A DNA stretch of 53,102 bases from Nitrosopumilus sp. (lineage in GTDB: Archaea; Thermoproteota; Nitrososphaeria; Nitrososphaerales; Nitrosopumilaceae). The position numbers were made by a program, and so were the translations under genes. Shown piece by piece: positions 25,199-33,699 of this stretch. The stretch lies in NCBI GenBank assembly GCA_029862745.1, contig JAOTWS010000010.1, positions 1 through 53,102 on the forward strand, read 5' to 3'. The notes under the pieces were generated by a model. The model was not told the DNA's origin. It ran no database searches and saw only the letters and a program-made list of their open reading frames with translations. Position 1 is the first letter of the stretch. Every line of letters starts with the position of its first letter.

Positions 25199-25966
25199 TT
25201 AACTTCTAAAACCAAGTAGGTATCCACGAAGTAGTTGAATTCCCATTGCAGGATCAACTCCTTTTGGACATACTTGACTACAAGAACCAGCAAAGTGACA
25301 TCTCCAGATTCCGTGAGAGTCATCAATTATTTTTAGTCTAGAATCTTTTCCTTTATCTCTACTATCTGCAACGTATCGATATGCTTGTGCCAATGCTTGA
25401 GGTCCAACAAAAGAAGAGTCAGTTGCCATCGTAGGACATGCAGAATTACATAAACCACATTTAATACAATTAGCAAATTGGATGTATTGTTCTACTTCTT
25501 CAGGAGACTGTAGAAATTCTCTTTCGTCAGATTCTAGCTCCGAATCATCTCGTATTAGATATGGTTTAATTTTTTGATGAGTGTCAAATAATCTTTCAAA
25601 TTTTACTGCCAAGTCACGAATAATCGGAAAATTATTCATAGGCTCAACTGTAACAACATTGGAGTTTAATTCACTAATTTTTGTAAAACATGCCAGCTTT
25701 GGTTTTCCATTAATCATCATACCACATGAACCACACGTAGCTTGTCTACAAGAATAACGAACTGCTACAGAATGATCAAAATGTTTTTTCACATCAAGGA
25801 TTGCCTCTAAAACGGTAGTCCATCTCTCATAAGGAACTGTAAACTCCATAAATTGACTGGAATCATCATGTGTAGGATTAAATCTTGAAATCCTCAGAAT
25901 AATTGTATTGGAAGAAGATAATGGTGTTGATGTTTTTTCATCTGCAATTCCAGAAACTTGAGCCAT
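25199..25966 (-). CDS. sdhB: Succinate dehydrogenase iron-sulfur subunit
   Basis: This 255-residue protein has an N-terminal plant-ferredoxin domain with CRQATCGSCG...C for the [2Fe-2S] cluster. The C-terminal domain has CIKCGLCNSACP and CHFAGSCSQVCPKG, matching the [4Fe-4S] and [3Fe-4S] ligand spacing of classical SdhB. It passes electrons from SdhA to quinone. It is last in the operon and is convergent with the MIP18-like gene with 1 bp between them. Confidence 0.94.
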   Translation of the reverse strand: MAQVSGIADEKTSTPLSSSNTIILRISRFNPTHDDSSQFMEFTVPYERWTTVLEAILDVKKHFDHSVAVRYSCRQATCGSCGMMINGKPKLACFTKISELNSNVVTVEPMNNFPIIRDLAVKFERLFDTHQKIKPYLIRDDSELESDEREFLQSPEEVEQYIQFANCIKCGLCNSACPTMATDSSFVGPQALAQAYRYVADSRDKGKDSRLKIIDDSHGIWRCHFAGSCSQVCPKGVDPAMGIQLLRGYLLGFRS

Positions 25967-25967
25967 T

Positions 25968-26312
25968 CTATACCATCCCCATATTGGTCATAATAATTGT
26001 TCTTGAACCATAGGCTATTAATACAATCATTGCAGTAAGGGACCCATAAGAAACAGCTTTTTCATAAATTCTTCCTTGTTTTAATTCTAATAAAATAACT
26101 CGAAGTCCATTAAATCCATGAACTGAAAGCAAAATGAGAATAAGTTCGAGCATCCCAGCATATGGAATGAATTTATAGTTGGCAAGGACATTTTCATATT
26201 CTAAGGATTCTGCAAATCCTTGTGTGAGACGCATCAAAATATGAACTGCTACTAATGCTACTGCAGCTAAGGCAGTACCATAATGAATTTTCATAATTGT
26301 ACTTTCTCTCAT
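25968..26312 (-). CDS. sdhD: Succinate dehydrogenase membrane anchor, SdhD type
   Basis: This is a 114-residue protein with three membrane helices. A histidine in the first helix (ALVAVHILMRL) and one in the second (LLSVHGFNGLRV) are candidates for heme b or quinone contacts. The VHxxNGLRVIL segment recurs in SdhC/D anchors. The ATG at 26312 follows the sdhC stop by one base. Confidence 0.8.
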   Translation of the reverse strand: MRESTIMKIHYGTALAAVALVAVHILMRLTQGFAESLEYENVLANYKFIPYAGMLELILILLSVHGFNGLRVILLELKQGRIYEKAVSYGSLTAMIVLIAYGSRTIIMTNMGMV

Positions 26313-26313
26313 A

Positions 26314-26745
26314 TTATTCACCAAACATTACCGCTAGACCATACAACATTGCAATTCCTGCAAGAACTATCGCTGAGTAAATTCCTATTTTATGTCTGTA
26401 ATTTTGTGATGCAGGATCATATGGATAATCAGGTCTTGCAGGTTTTCCTACACCAATTCCTCCATGTCCCAACATCACTCTAATACCATTAACAGTATGA
26501 AATACACACATTGCAATCACAATTGCCAAAATTGCATGTCCCTCAGTAGTTTGAGTTAATTCAAGAAATTCATCCCATCCTACTTGTCCTCTTAAAATAT
26601 TGCTTGTTTCATAAATATGACCAATGAAATATGCTAACAATCCCAATCCAGTTAATCGCATTAACCAATATGCAACACGTTCGATTCCATATCGGCGAGG
26701 ATTTGCCATGCCTTTAATTCCTTCTTTGTGTTCGTCTTGAGTCAT
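26314..26745 (-). CDS. sdhC: Succinate dehydrogenase cytochrome b-type anchor, SdhC type
   Basis: This 143-residue membrane protein has a short hydrophilic front and three helices. It contains RLTGLGLLAYFIGHIYETS, reminiscent of the RxTG..L...H motif of SdhC, and FHTVNGIRVMLGH in the last part. The histidines are likely heme b ligands. Its ATG immediately follows the sdhA stop. Confidence 0.82.
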   Translation of the reverse strand: MTQDEHKEGIKGMANPRRYGIERVAYWLMRLTGLGLLAYFIGHIYETSNILRGQVGWDEFLELTQTTEGHAILAIVIAMCVFHTVNGIRVMLGHGGIGVGKPARPDYPYDPASQNYRHKIGIYSAIVLAGIAMLYGLAVMFGE

Positions 26746-28458
26746 CTAGTATTTCCTCTCCACTGGTTGATATTTCGTAATGGTTACTGGATATGTTTTC
26801 ATTATTGGCTCGTTTGGATCATAGTAAGCTAGTGTGTGATGTAAAAAGTTTGCGTCATCACGTTTAGTGTAATCAGTTCTTGCGTGTGCTCCACGGGATT
26901 CCTTTCTATTAATTGCGCCCATCAATACAATTTCTGCTACTCTGAACATAGAATCAAGTTCCATTACATTTGAAAAGTTGGTATTGTACTCTTTTGATTT
27001 ATCATCAACGTGTTTCCAAGTCTGTTTTTTTAATTCACGAATTTTCTTAAGACCTTCAATAAGATTAGTTTCATTTCTATAGACATATGCCTTCTCATTC
27101 ATAGTATCAGTTAGTTCCTGCCTAATTTCATATGGATTGACATCGCCATTACCTCGAAATATTCCATCATAGATTCTCTTTTCTTCTGCTGCAACCAAGT
27201 GATGGGGCCAAGGATTTGAAGAAGTATTATTGATAGCATATTCTGCTGCCAACTCACCTGTGATTTTACCCCAAACAATACATTCAGAGGTGGAATTTGC
27301 ACCTAGACGGTTTGATCCATGAACACTATTACATGCAGCCTCACCTGCAGCCCAAACTCCTTGAATTTCAGTTGCACCATCAATATCTGTATGAAGTCCA
27401 CCCATCATATAATGACAAACAGGTCTAATGTCAAGTAAATCCTCAGCAGGATCAATACCAGAAAATTTTATAGATATTTCTCTAATACCACCCAATTTTT
27501 CCTTGATTTTTTCATCTCCAAGATGTCTCAGATCAAGCTTCATACAATCAACACCGGTCTCATGTTTGAATCCACGGCCTTCTTGAATTTCAGTCATAAT
27601 TGATCTGGATACTATGTCACGAGGAGCTAACTCCATTTTCCCAGCAGCATATGTTTTCATAAATCGTTCGTCTTTATTATTAAGAAGATAACCACCTTCT
27701 CCTCTTGCACCTTCTGTAATCAAAATTCCAGATGGTAAAATTCCTGTTGGATGAAATTGTACAAATTCCATATCCTTTAACGCCATACCAGCACGTAATC
27801 CCATATCCAAACCATCAGGAGTTGATGAAAGGGCATAAGTTGAAAAGCTGTACAGTCGTCCTGCACCGCCAGTTGCAATGATGAGGGATTTTCCTTTGAT
27901 AGAGTAAAACGTACCAGATGATAGTTCTATTGCAGTAACACCCATGAATTTTTTCCCATCATGAATAATTGATGTTACAAACCATTCGTTAAGATATTCA
28001 ATGTTTTCAAATTTTTGACATGTATCATACAAAGTTTGCATTTCAAAGAAACCTACTTTGTCTGATGCATATGTTGCTCTAGGAAAACTATAACCTCCGA
28101 AATTTCGTTGATCTATTCTTCCGTTTGGTCTTCTAGACCATGGCATACCCCAATGATCTAACTGATGAATTTCTTGAGGCATTTCAACACAGAGTCTTTC
28201 AGCAACATCTTGGTCAGCAAGAAAATCACTTCCTTTTACAGTATCATAAACATGAGATTCGATTGTATCACCTTCCTCCTCAAAAAGTACTGCTGCTGTT
28301 CCTCCCTCTGCTGAAACAGAATGAGATCGCATTACTTGCACTTTTGAGACTACACCAATTTTGAGATGAGGTCCTTTTTTTGCAGCCGCTATTGCTGCTC
28401 TCAATCCAGCAAGACCAGATCCACAAATTATCAAATCAAATTCCAATGATTCTACCAT
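26746..28458 (-). CDS. sdhA: Succinate dehydrogenase flavoprotein subunit
   Basis: This 570-residue FAD protein oxidises succinate to fumarate. The N-terminal dinucleotide fold is GSGLAGLRAAIAA. The flavin-linking region MRSHSVSAEGGTAAV has the histidine expected to carry covalent FAD. RLGANSTSE and the active-site HPTGI and HxRxDY-type motifs are present. The ATG at 28458 is used; the TTG at 28479 is less likely. A minus-strand CATATTTA box about 30 bases upstream starts the sdhA-C-D-B operon. It links the citric-acid branch of the 3HP/4HB cycle to respiration. Confidence 0.94.
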   Translation of the reverse strand: MVESLEFDLIICGSGLAGLRAAIAAAKKGPHLKIGVVSKVQVMRSHSVSAEGGTAAVLFEEEGDTIESHVYDTVKGSDFLADQDVAERLCVEMPQEIHQLDHWGMPWSRRPNGRIDQRNFGGYSFPRATYASDKVGFFEMQTLYDTCQKFENIEYLNEWFVTSIIHDGKKFMGVTAIELSSGTFYSIKGKSLIIATGGAGRLYSFSTYALSSTPDGLDMGLRAGMALKDMEFVQFHPTGILPSGILITEGARGEGGYLLNNKDERFMKTYAAGKMELAPRDIVSRSIMTEIQEGRGFKHETGVDCMKLDLRHLGDEKIKEKLGGIREISIKFSGIDPAEDLLDIRPVCHYMMGGLHTDIDGATEIQGVWAAGEAACNSVHGSNRLGANSTSECIVWGKITGELAAEYAINNTSSNPWPHHLVAAEEKRIYDGIFRGNGDVNPYEIRQELTDTMNEKAYVYRNETNLIEGLKKIRELKKQTWKHVDDKSKEYNTNFSNVMELDSMFRVAEIVLMGAINRKESRGAHARTDYTKRDDANFLHHTLAYYDPNEPIMKTYPVTITKYQPVERKY

Positions 28459-28530
28459 GATAGTCAGATTTTGCTGCAAGTGAGTTAAATATGTAGTAAT
28501 GGTTAGTGAAAAACCGAAAAATTGAAATAT

Positions 28531-28554
28531 ATCACTAGTAATATCACTAGTGAT
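28531..28554 (+). promoter_or_regulatory. Tandem palindromic operator at the PadR start
   Basis: Two adjacent 12-bp units read ATCACTAGTAAT (28531-28542) and ATCACTAGTGAT (28543-28554). The second is a perfect palindrome. They begin at the end of the TATA-like GAAATATAT and run through the transcription start and the ATG, so a bound repressor would block initiation. Autoregulation by the PadR protein is the natural reading. Confidence 0.6.
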
Positions 28555-29062
28555 GATTTCAGAATGGTTTCAAAGAGTAGGAAGTTCAGTTCCAAGAGGT
28601 TTTTCACGATATTTCATTTTAGAGCTACTACAAAAGAAACCTCACACAGGTACAGAAATTATCAATTATGCATCAGAGCAGAGTAATGGAATATGGAAAC
28701 CTTCTCCAGGGTTGATCTATCCGTTACTTGGAAGATTACTTGATGGGGGATTGATTGAAGAAACAAAAGATGGTAGATATCAATTGACAAAAAAAGGAAT
28801 TGAAACTGCACAAGATGTTGACAAAGTTAATGATATTGTAAAAAAACAATTAGATGTTCTTTTCAGATTAGGGAATGTGGGTAGATTTGTTGCATTGGAT
28901 TTATTAGATAAAATCTCGAGCATTGGAGCTATACTAAGCTCAAATATATCAAACATGACAGATGAGGAAACTGAAAAATATAGAAAATTTCTTCAAGATG
29001 AACTAAAGAAAATAGATGAAAATAATTCAAAGAAAAAAGGAAAAGAGATTAAAATAGAATAA
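28553..29062 (+). CDS. PadR-family transcriptional regulator
   Basis: This 169-residue protein has an N-terminal winged helix of the PadR type. The motifs RYFILELLQKKPHTGTEII and PSPGLIYPLLGRLLDGGLIEE are characteristic, followed by GRYQLTKKG in the wing. The C-terminal half is helical and probably dimerises. The Lys-rich tail (about 15 residues) is unusual. The ATG at 28553 overlaps the operator. The gene is divergent from sdhA, 95 bp apart, so it could also affect complex II; regulation of its own gene is better supported. Confidence 0.86.
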   Translation: MISEWFQRVGSSVPRGFSRYFILELLQKKPHTGTEIINYASEQSNGIWKPSPGLIYPLLGRLLDGGLIEETKDGRYQLTKKGIETAQDVDKVNDIVKKQLDVLFRLGNVGRFVALDLLDKISSIGAILSSNISNMTDEETEKYRKFLQDELKKIDENNSKKKGKEIKIE

Positions 29063-30073
29063 TTTTTTGAAAAGTAGAAATTAATCTAATTTAGAATTAT
29101 CACGGATCACTACCAAATAATAAAAATCCATAGTTTTTGGATCATGGTTTGATGGATAACTTGATGGTTATGATCTAGTTTTGTTATTAGTCATCCGATT
29201 AATTAGCAAGATATTTTTTGTGTAGAGAATCTACGTTTTCACTTTTAGTTACATTTGCAGCTTATATCATTGCATTAATTATACAACCATTTGATAGTTT
29301 ATTTTTGAAAATTTTGGTGATGAATAATGTTCTTTATAGGAATAATTTCTGGACTTGTTGTATTATTTCTCAGATTTAGAATGAATCACAAGTATGGCTT
29401 GTAAAACAAAAGAAAACTGAAAAATCACCATTAAAAAAACTTCTTTCAAGAAAAGGTGGAAGAAATGATTCTTTTTCTTTTTGATTTTTTTGACAGGTTC
29501 ATGTATACATATTATACATTAATTGAATTTTATACAATATTTTTACAAAATTATGTGAAAATTAAGAAATCTAAAGTTTTAGCATTAATGATTATGTGAA
29601 CATCTTTGTTTTATCAATTCTTTACAGGCTATCATAGTCAAAAAAAATTAGAAAAAAGAAAACAATCGCATTTTTTCAATAGTGATATTTACAGTTCCAA
29701 CAGTCTATCGGTTATACTATTGCCAAATCGATATATGAGATTATAGTATAAACGGTAATTATGATTATTCTTGAAACTACAGATTTTGGACCAATCCGTG
29801 CATTTTGTCTGAAAGGTTTTTGACGGAATTTGGAAACATTACAAATGGTTTTATGTATAATGACTGATTAATTTTTGGTGCATGTATACCTCAAAGTGCA
29901 GTGACAATACCATCAAAGACATAGAATTAATTTCAGTTTAACTTAGAATGAACATAATATGAGTCTAGTGATCATGTTAATTGATTCGAGGATCAATCCA
30001 GAAACAAGTTTTACGTAGATTAAATTATGATATTTTTTTAAAATCATAAATAATTCATAGAAAAAATAGATTC
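29063..30073. other. Intergenic stretch of about 1 kb without an intact gene
   Basis: There is no open frame of convincing length on either strand, no tRNA, and no clear repeat. It is very AT-rich. The part at 29203-29404 looks like a decayed membrane-protein gene (listed separately). From about 29405 to 30040 I see only short fragments. A TATA-like ATAAATAAT at about 30044-30052 belongs to the next gene. Confidence 0.6.
29203..29404 (+). pseudogene. Possible frameshifted small membrane protein
   Basis: One frame from 29203 encodes a hydrophobic stretch containing LLVTFAAYIIALIIQPFD and ends out of register. A second frame starting at ATG 29327 continues with FFIGIISGLVVLFLRFRMNH and stops at 29402-29404. 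Joined by a one-base shift near 29325, they would give a protein of two membrane helices and a basic tail, a plausible small thaumarchaeal membrane protein. No family is assigned. It could also be chance. Confidence 0.3.
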
Positions 30074-30940
30074 ATGAAAAATTTACGTAGTATGTTAAAG
30101 TCAGGTAAACCTCTTGTTATTCCTGGAGTATATGACGCCATTGGTGCAAAAATTGCAGAAAAAGTTGGTTTTGATACAATGTTTCAAACAGGTTATGGAA
30201 CTTCTGCAACTTTATTTGGAATGCCAGATTATGGATTCATCGGTGCAACTGAAACAGTAGATAATGCAAGAAGAATATGCAGAGCAGTTTCAGTGCCAGT
30301 TATTGTTGATTCAGATACAGGTTATGGGAATGCTCTAAGTGTTTGGAAATTAGTAAAAGAGATCGAGTCTGCAGGAGCTTCTGGTATTTTTCTAGAAGAT
30401 CAGAAATGGCCTAAAAGATGCGGACATATGCAAGGAAAAGAAGTAATTTCACAAGAAGAGTACACAGAAAAACTAGGGGCAGCAATTGATGCACGAGAAA
30501 ATAAAAATTTTATTATTGTTGCTAGAACCGACGCAAGAGCTACAGAAGGATTGGATGCTGCAATTGAACGAGGAATCAAAAATAAAAAAACAGGTGCAGA
30601 TGCCATATTCATCGAGGCACCAAGATCAATAGATGAAATGAAAACAATTGGAAAATCAATCAAAGCACCTCTTGTTGCAAATATGATAGAAGGTGGAGCC
30701 ACACCATTGAATTCTTCTGAAATATTAAACAAAATTGGATTTAATATAATACTATATCCACTTTCAGTGTTATTTGCAAACACATTTGCTACGATGAGCA
30801 TTCTAAAAGAATTAAAGAAGACTGGAACTACTGCAAAATTCAAACAGAAAATTGTTAATTTTGATCAGTTTAATGATTTGGTAGAATTACCAAAGTTTAA
30901 AGAAATGGAAAAACGGTATGGGTTTTCAAAACGTGAATAA
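30074..30940 (+). CDS. Isocitrate lyase/PEP mutase superfamily enzyme (PrpB-like)
   Basis: This 288-residue TIM-barrel carbon-carbon lyase has the metal-binding DSDTGYG at 79-85, LEDQ at 107-110, and the catalytic KRCGH at 114-118. Together these mark the methylisocitrate lyase/2,3-dimethylmalate lyase branch. The substrate cannot be read from sequence. No methylcitrate synthase or dehydratase lies nearby. ATG 30074 has a TATA-like box about 26 bases before it. It is convergent with the Alba gene. Confidence 0.82.
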   Translation: MKNLRSMLKSGKPLVIPGVYDAIGAKIAEKVGFDTMFQTGYGTSATLFGMPDYGFIGATETVDNARRICRAVSVPVIVDSDTGYGNALSVWKLVKEIESAGASGIFLEDQKWPKRCGHMQGKEVISQEEYTEKLGAAIDARENKNFIIVARTDARATEGLDAAIERGIKNKKTGADAIFIEAPRSIDEMKTIGKSIKAPLVANMIEGGATPLNSSEILNKIGFNIILYPLSVLFANTFATMSILKELKKTGTTAKFKQKIVNFDQFNDLVELPKFKEMEKRYGFSKRE

Positions 30941-30966
30941 AATAAAAAATTTCAAGCAAAGTACGG

Positions 30967-31254
30967 TTAAGATGTAACTCTCTTTACTTCAATTTCTATT
31001 GTTGAAACATTTCTAGTTCTACCGTCTTGAGACTCTAATGATTCTGAGCCAATTTTAATTTCTCCTATAGAGTAGCCTGCATTTTCTGTTTTTCTTGCAA
31101 TGATTTGAGCTACATCCACAGCACGACCTATGCTTAGTCCTCTAGCTTTTATACTGACGGAAGGTAAGTTTGCCAATTGAATTAGCGCTGATGTTACATA
31201 TGCCATCAATGGTTTCTTACCAATGAATACGGTGTCTCGGGTTTCATTTGACAT
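30967..31254 (-). CDS. albA: Alba-family chromatin protein
   Basis: This 95-residue nucleic-acid-binding protein has the family front VFIGKKPLMAYVTSAL, which includes the lysine pair where acetylation is known in Sulfolobus Alba. It also has the GRAVDVAQIIARK helix. Alba dimers coat DNA and bind RNA. The gene is monocistronic and small for a chromatin protein in a genome that probably also has histones. Confidence 0.9.
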   Translation of the reverse strand: MSNETRDTVFIGKKPLMAYVTSALIQLANLPSVSIKARGLSIGRAVDVAQIIARKTENAGYSIGEIKIGSESLESQDGRTRNVSTIEIEVKRVTS

Positions 31255-31369
31255 GTCGTATTTCCTATTTAACGATAATTTAAAGCTAGGAGGGTTTTAA
31301 TGAATTTAATAAAAAGAATTTGAAAGATTTGAACTAATATTAACCTGAAAAAATGAGTTTCTTCATAAC

Positions 31370-31924
31370 TTGGAAAATATTTTAAAAATTTTAGAGTCAG
31401 GCAAAAATATAGAAAAAATCAAAATTCTGGAAACCTTAGAACAAACAGACAATCCAACAATTTTAGAAAAAATAATCTCAAAGTTAAATGATGAGAGTAT
31501 TCAAGTTAGAGGAGAGGCATTTAGTGCACTCCTATTAAATAAAAACAATATTTTGAAGTTTTTAATTAAAAATTTGAATTCTGCAAGTGAAAACATTAGA
31601 GGTTATACGTCATTAGTGCTAGCAAATAGAAATGAGACATCATCAATTCCCGAAATAATGAAACTTGTAAAAGATGAACATCCTATAGTCAGATCATGTG
31701 CACTTGGTGCACTAGGACATCTTAAATCTCAGGAAGCGAAAAAGATTTTTCTGAATTCACTTTTTGATTCAAATATAGAAGTAAGAAAAAGTGCACTTCA
31801 AGCAATTATTGAGTTAAATATTTTAATTTCAGAAGAACAAATCAAGCAAATTCTTAAAGAAAAAGATCATGAAATTGAGAAAATGATTTCTAAATTAAGA
31901 AAAAGTGGACCGGAAGGGATTTGA
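31370..31924 (+). CDS. HEAT-repeat protein
   Basis: This 184-residue protein is made of four or five HEAT-like helical pairs of about 30 residues. Examples are DESIQVRGEAFSALL, SENIRGYTSLVLA, HPIVRSCALGALGHL and NIEVRKSALQAII. Such scaffolds mediate protein contacts; the partner is unknown. The start is TTG at 31370 with an AT-rich box about 28 bases upstream. The last six codons and the stop lie within the tRNA-Ala gene on the opposite strand, so the C-terminal GPEGI comes from the tRNA sequence. Confidence 0.72.
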   Translation: MENILKILESGKNIEKIKILETLEQTDNPTILEKIISKLNDESIQVRGEAFSALLLNKNNILKFLIKNLNSASENIRGYTSLVLANRNETSSIPEIMKLVKDEHPIVRSCALGALGHLKSQEAKKIFLNSLFDSNIEVRKSALQAIIELNILISEEQIKQILKEKDHEIEKMISKLRKSGPEGI

Positions 31925-31979
31925 ACCCTTGATCCGATGCATGCCATGCACCTATCCTACCAGACTAGACGACCGGCCC
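31906..31979 (-). tRNA. tRNA-Ala (GGC)
   Basis: On the minus strand the acceptor GGGCCGG pairs with CCGGTCC with one G.U pair; the discriminator is A. The G3.U70 pair is the alanine identity element. The anticodon stem GGTGC/GCATC carries ATGGCAT, giving anticodon GGC. T-stem AAGGG/CCCTT encloses TTCAAAT. CCA is not encoded. The 3' end overlaps the HEAT-protein gene on the other strand. Confidence 0.95.
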
Positions 31980-32104
31980 AAATATCAGAATTCTGATCGA
32001 AATACGTTTTTCAAATTGGTTATTAACGTTTAGCGGTATAAAATAAAATCAAGATATCAAGATAACACAATATATTTAACCGTGTGAATGTTGATTCAAT
32101 CGTT

Positions 32105-32950
32105 ATGGTAGTAGATAACAAAGCAACTATCACTTATGTTCAATTATTAAAAGAAGATCTTGTAATTCTCAGAATAGTTCCAAAAGAGGGTCCTGTTCCA
32201 GATTATAAAGCAGGTCAATTCATCACATTAGGGTTACCAAATCCTTCAGAGGGAGGTAAAATTGTTAGACGTGCTTATTCAATTGCATCTCATCCTGAAA
32301 ATAAGGAATACATTGAGTTAGTAATAAGATGGGTAAGAAAACCTCTTCCAGGTAGATTAACTACACAAATATTTAATGCAAAAGAAGGAGATGAAATTCT
32401 TTGGCTAAAGCCTACAGGTAGAGCTTTATTGATTAATGAAGAACTATCAAGTGGTGAAAAAGATAATAGAAGAATTGTTTGTATTGGTGGAGGTACAGGT
32501 CTTGCTCCATTTGTAAGCTTTGCTCAACACCTTCATGATTCTGGAGATAAAAGAGAGATAATTGTTTTGCATGGTGCAAGTTATGTCGATGAATTAAGTT
32601 ACAAAGATCTTCTAACTAATTTAGAATATGAAAGTGAAAAAAAGGGTAAGAGTGAATGGAACTTTAAATATAGAGCTGCAATAAGTAGACCACAGGAATG
32701 GTTTAATAGATCATGGTCGGGTCAAGTTGGACGAGTTGAGACTTTCCTAAGACCTAAAGAGAACGGAATATCTCCACTTGAAGAATTAGTTGGAGATAAA
32801 ATTACTAAAGAAAATACAATGTTCTATGTTTGTGGTTGGCAAGGAACAATTGATGGTGTTATGGATTTCTTAAAACCAAAAGGTTTTGCCACAGAACATG
32901 ACAAACGAGAAGATGGTAGCTTTGAAGTCAAATACGAATCATACGGATAA
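32105..32950 (+). CDS. Ferredoxin-NADP+ reductase-like flavoprotein, copy 2
   Basis: This 281-residue paralogue of the gene at 20046-20888 has the same RRAYSIAS flavin motif, the same GGGTGLAPF nucleotide motif, and the same C-terminal KYESYG ending. Differences cluster in the segment at 95-120 and near 235-245, which may change the partner or cofactor. The ATG at 32105 is about 26-30 bases after ATATATTTAAC; a GTG seven codons upstream is less likely. Two such reductases could connect different carriers to NAD(P). Confidence 0.88.
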   Translation: MVVDNKATITYVQLLKEDLVILRIVPKEGPVPDYKAGQFITLGLPNPSEGGKIVRRAYSIASHPENKEYIELVIRWVRKPLPGRLTTQIFNAKEGDEILWLKPTGRALLINEELSSGEKDNRRIVCIGGGTGLAPFVSFAQHLHDSGDKREIIVLHGASYVDELSYKDLLTNLEYESEKKGKSEWNFKYRAAISRPQEWFNRSWSGQVGRVETFLRPKENGISPLEELVGDKITKENTMFYVCGWQGTIDGVMDFLKPKGFATEHDKREDGSFEVKYESYG

Positions 32951-33019
32951 AAATTTTAAAAAAGATGATTGGTTTACAAATCAATCATTGAAATATGAGA
33001 CTTGATCAGGATATAGAAA

Positions 33020-33661
33020 TTGATTACTGCATTATATCTTGCTCACTTAAATCCAGTAACTAATGCTCATGTGGAGATAATTTCAGAGCTAAAAAAAGAA
33101 GCAGACATTGTAAAAGTTATGCCTGTAGTTTTCAAAGATGGTGAAAGAGAGATCAATAGTAAGAGTTTTCCATTTAATTTTGAAACCAGAAAAAAAATGC
33201 TAATGTCTATTTTTGGGGACTCAATTCAGATTAGTGATGATTATGCATTTTTTGCTCCATTCAAAAAATACTTGCCTCCATTATTGACTCCTAAATCATG
33301 GCAATTGCGAAAGCAAGTTCTTCGTGGGGTTAAAGGAGGATTTTTTTCATATACAGGAGATAAGGTTGAAGGTTACATGTTAAAATTTTATGGACTAAAA
33401 CCAAGAATAAGAGCAAGAAAGAGACTTTCAGCCTCATTAGTTAAAGAAAAATTGTTTGATGCAGCACTAGGAAAAGAATCATCATGGAAAAAAGATGTTC
33501 CAGAAAGCATAGCAAAAATAATTGAAGAAGAATGGAAAACAGTACAGAAATTTGCTAATTCAGAAGATATGACTAGAAGAGTAGCAGGGATGAAATTTCC
33601 TAAAGAAGGGTATAGTCAAAAAACACTCAATATCCATCCTGGAAGTAAACCTAAGATATAA
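33020..33661 (+). CDS. Nucleotidyltransferase-fold protein (NMN adenylyltransferase-like)
   Basis: This 213-residue protein has an N-terminal HLNPVTNAH (9-17), a variant of the HxGH nucleotide-binding motif of the cytidylyltransferase superfamily. RLSASLVKEKL stands near the usual second motif (ISxSxxR). The superfamily joins a nucleoside triphosphate to a phosphorylated small molecule (NMN, phosphopantetheine, glycerol-3-P). The lengthened C-terminal half is basic. It may not be NadM, since the motif glycine is replaced by Asn. The start is TTG 33020 with a TATA-like AAATATGA about 26 bases upstream. Confidence 0.68.
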   Translation: MITALYLAHLNPVTNAHVEIISELKKEADIVKVMPVVFKDGEREINSKSFPFNFETRKKMLMSIFGDSIQISDDYAFFAPFKKYLPPLLTPKSWQLRKQVLRGVKGGFFSYTGDKVEGYMLKFYGLKPRIRARKRLSASLVKEKLFDAALGKESSWKKDVPESIAKIIEEEWKTVQKFANSEDMTRRVAGMKFPKEGYSQKTLNIHPGSKPKI

Positions 33662-33699
33662 TTGAAAATAGATTAATACACACCGTGTAAAAGTTTCCT

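Noticed and set aside
29405-30040. Further short frames in the 1-kb spacer
   Set aside because: All are below about 25 codons or interrupted, without start signals; nothing recognisable.
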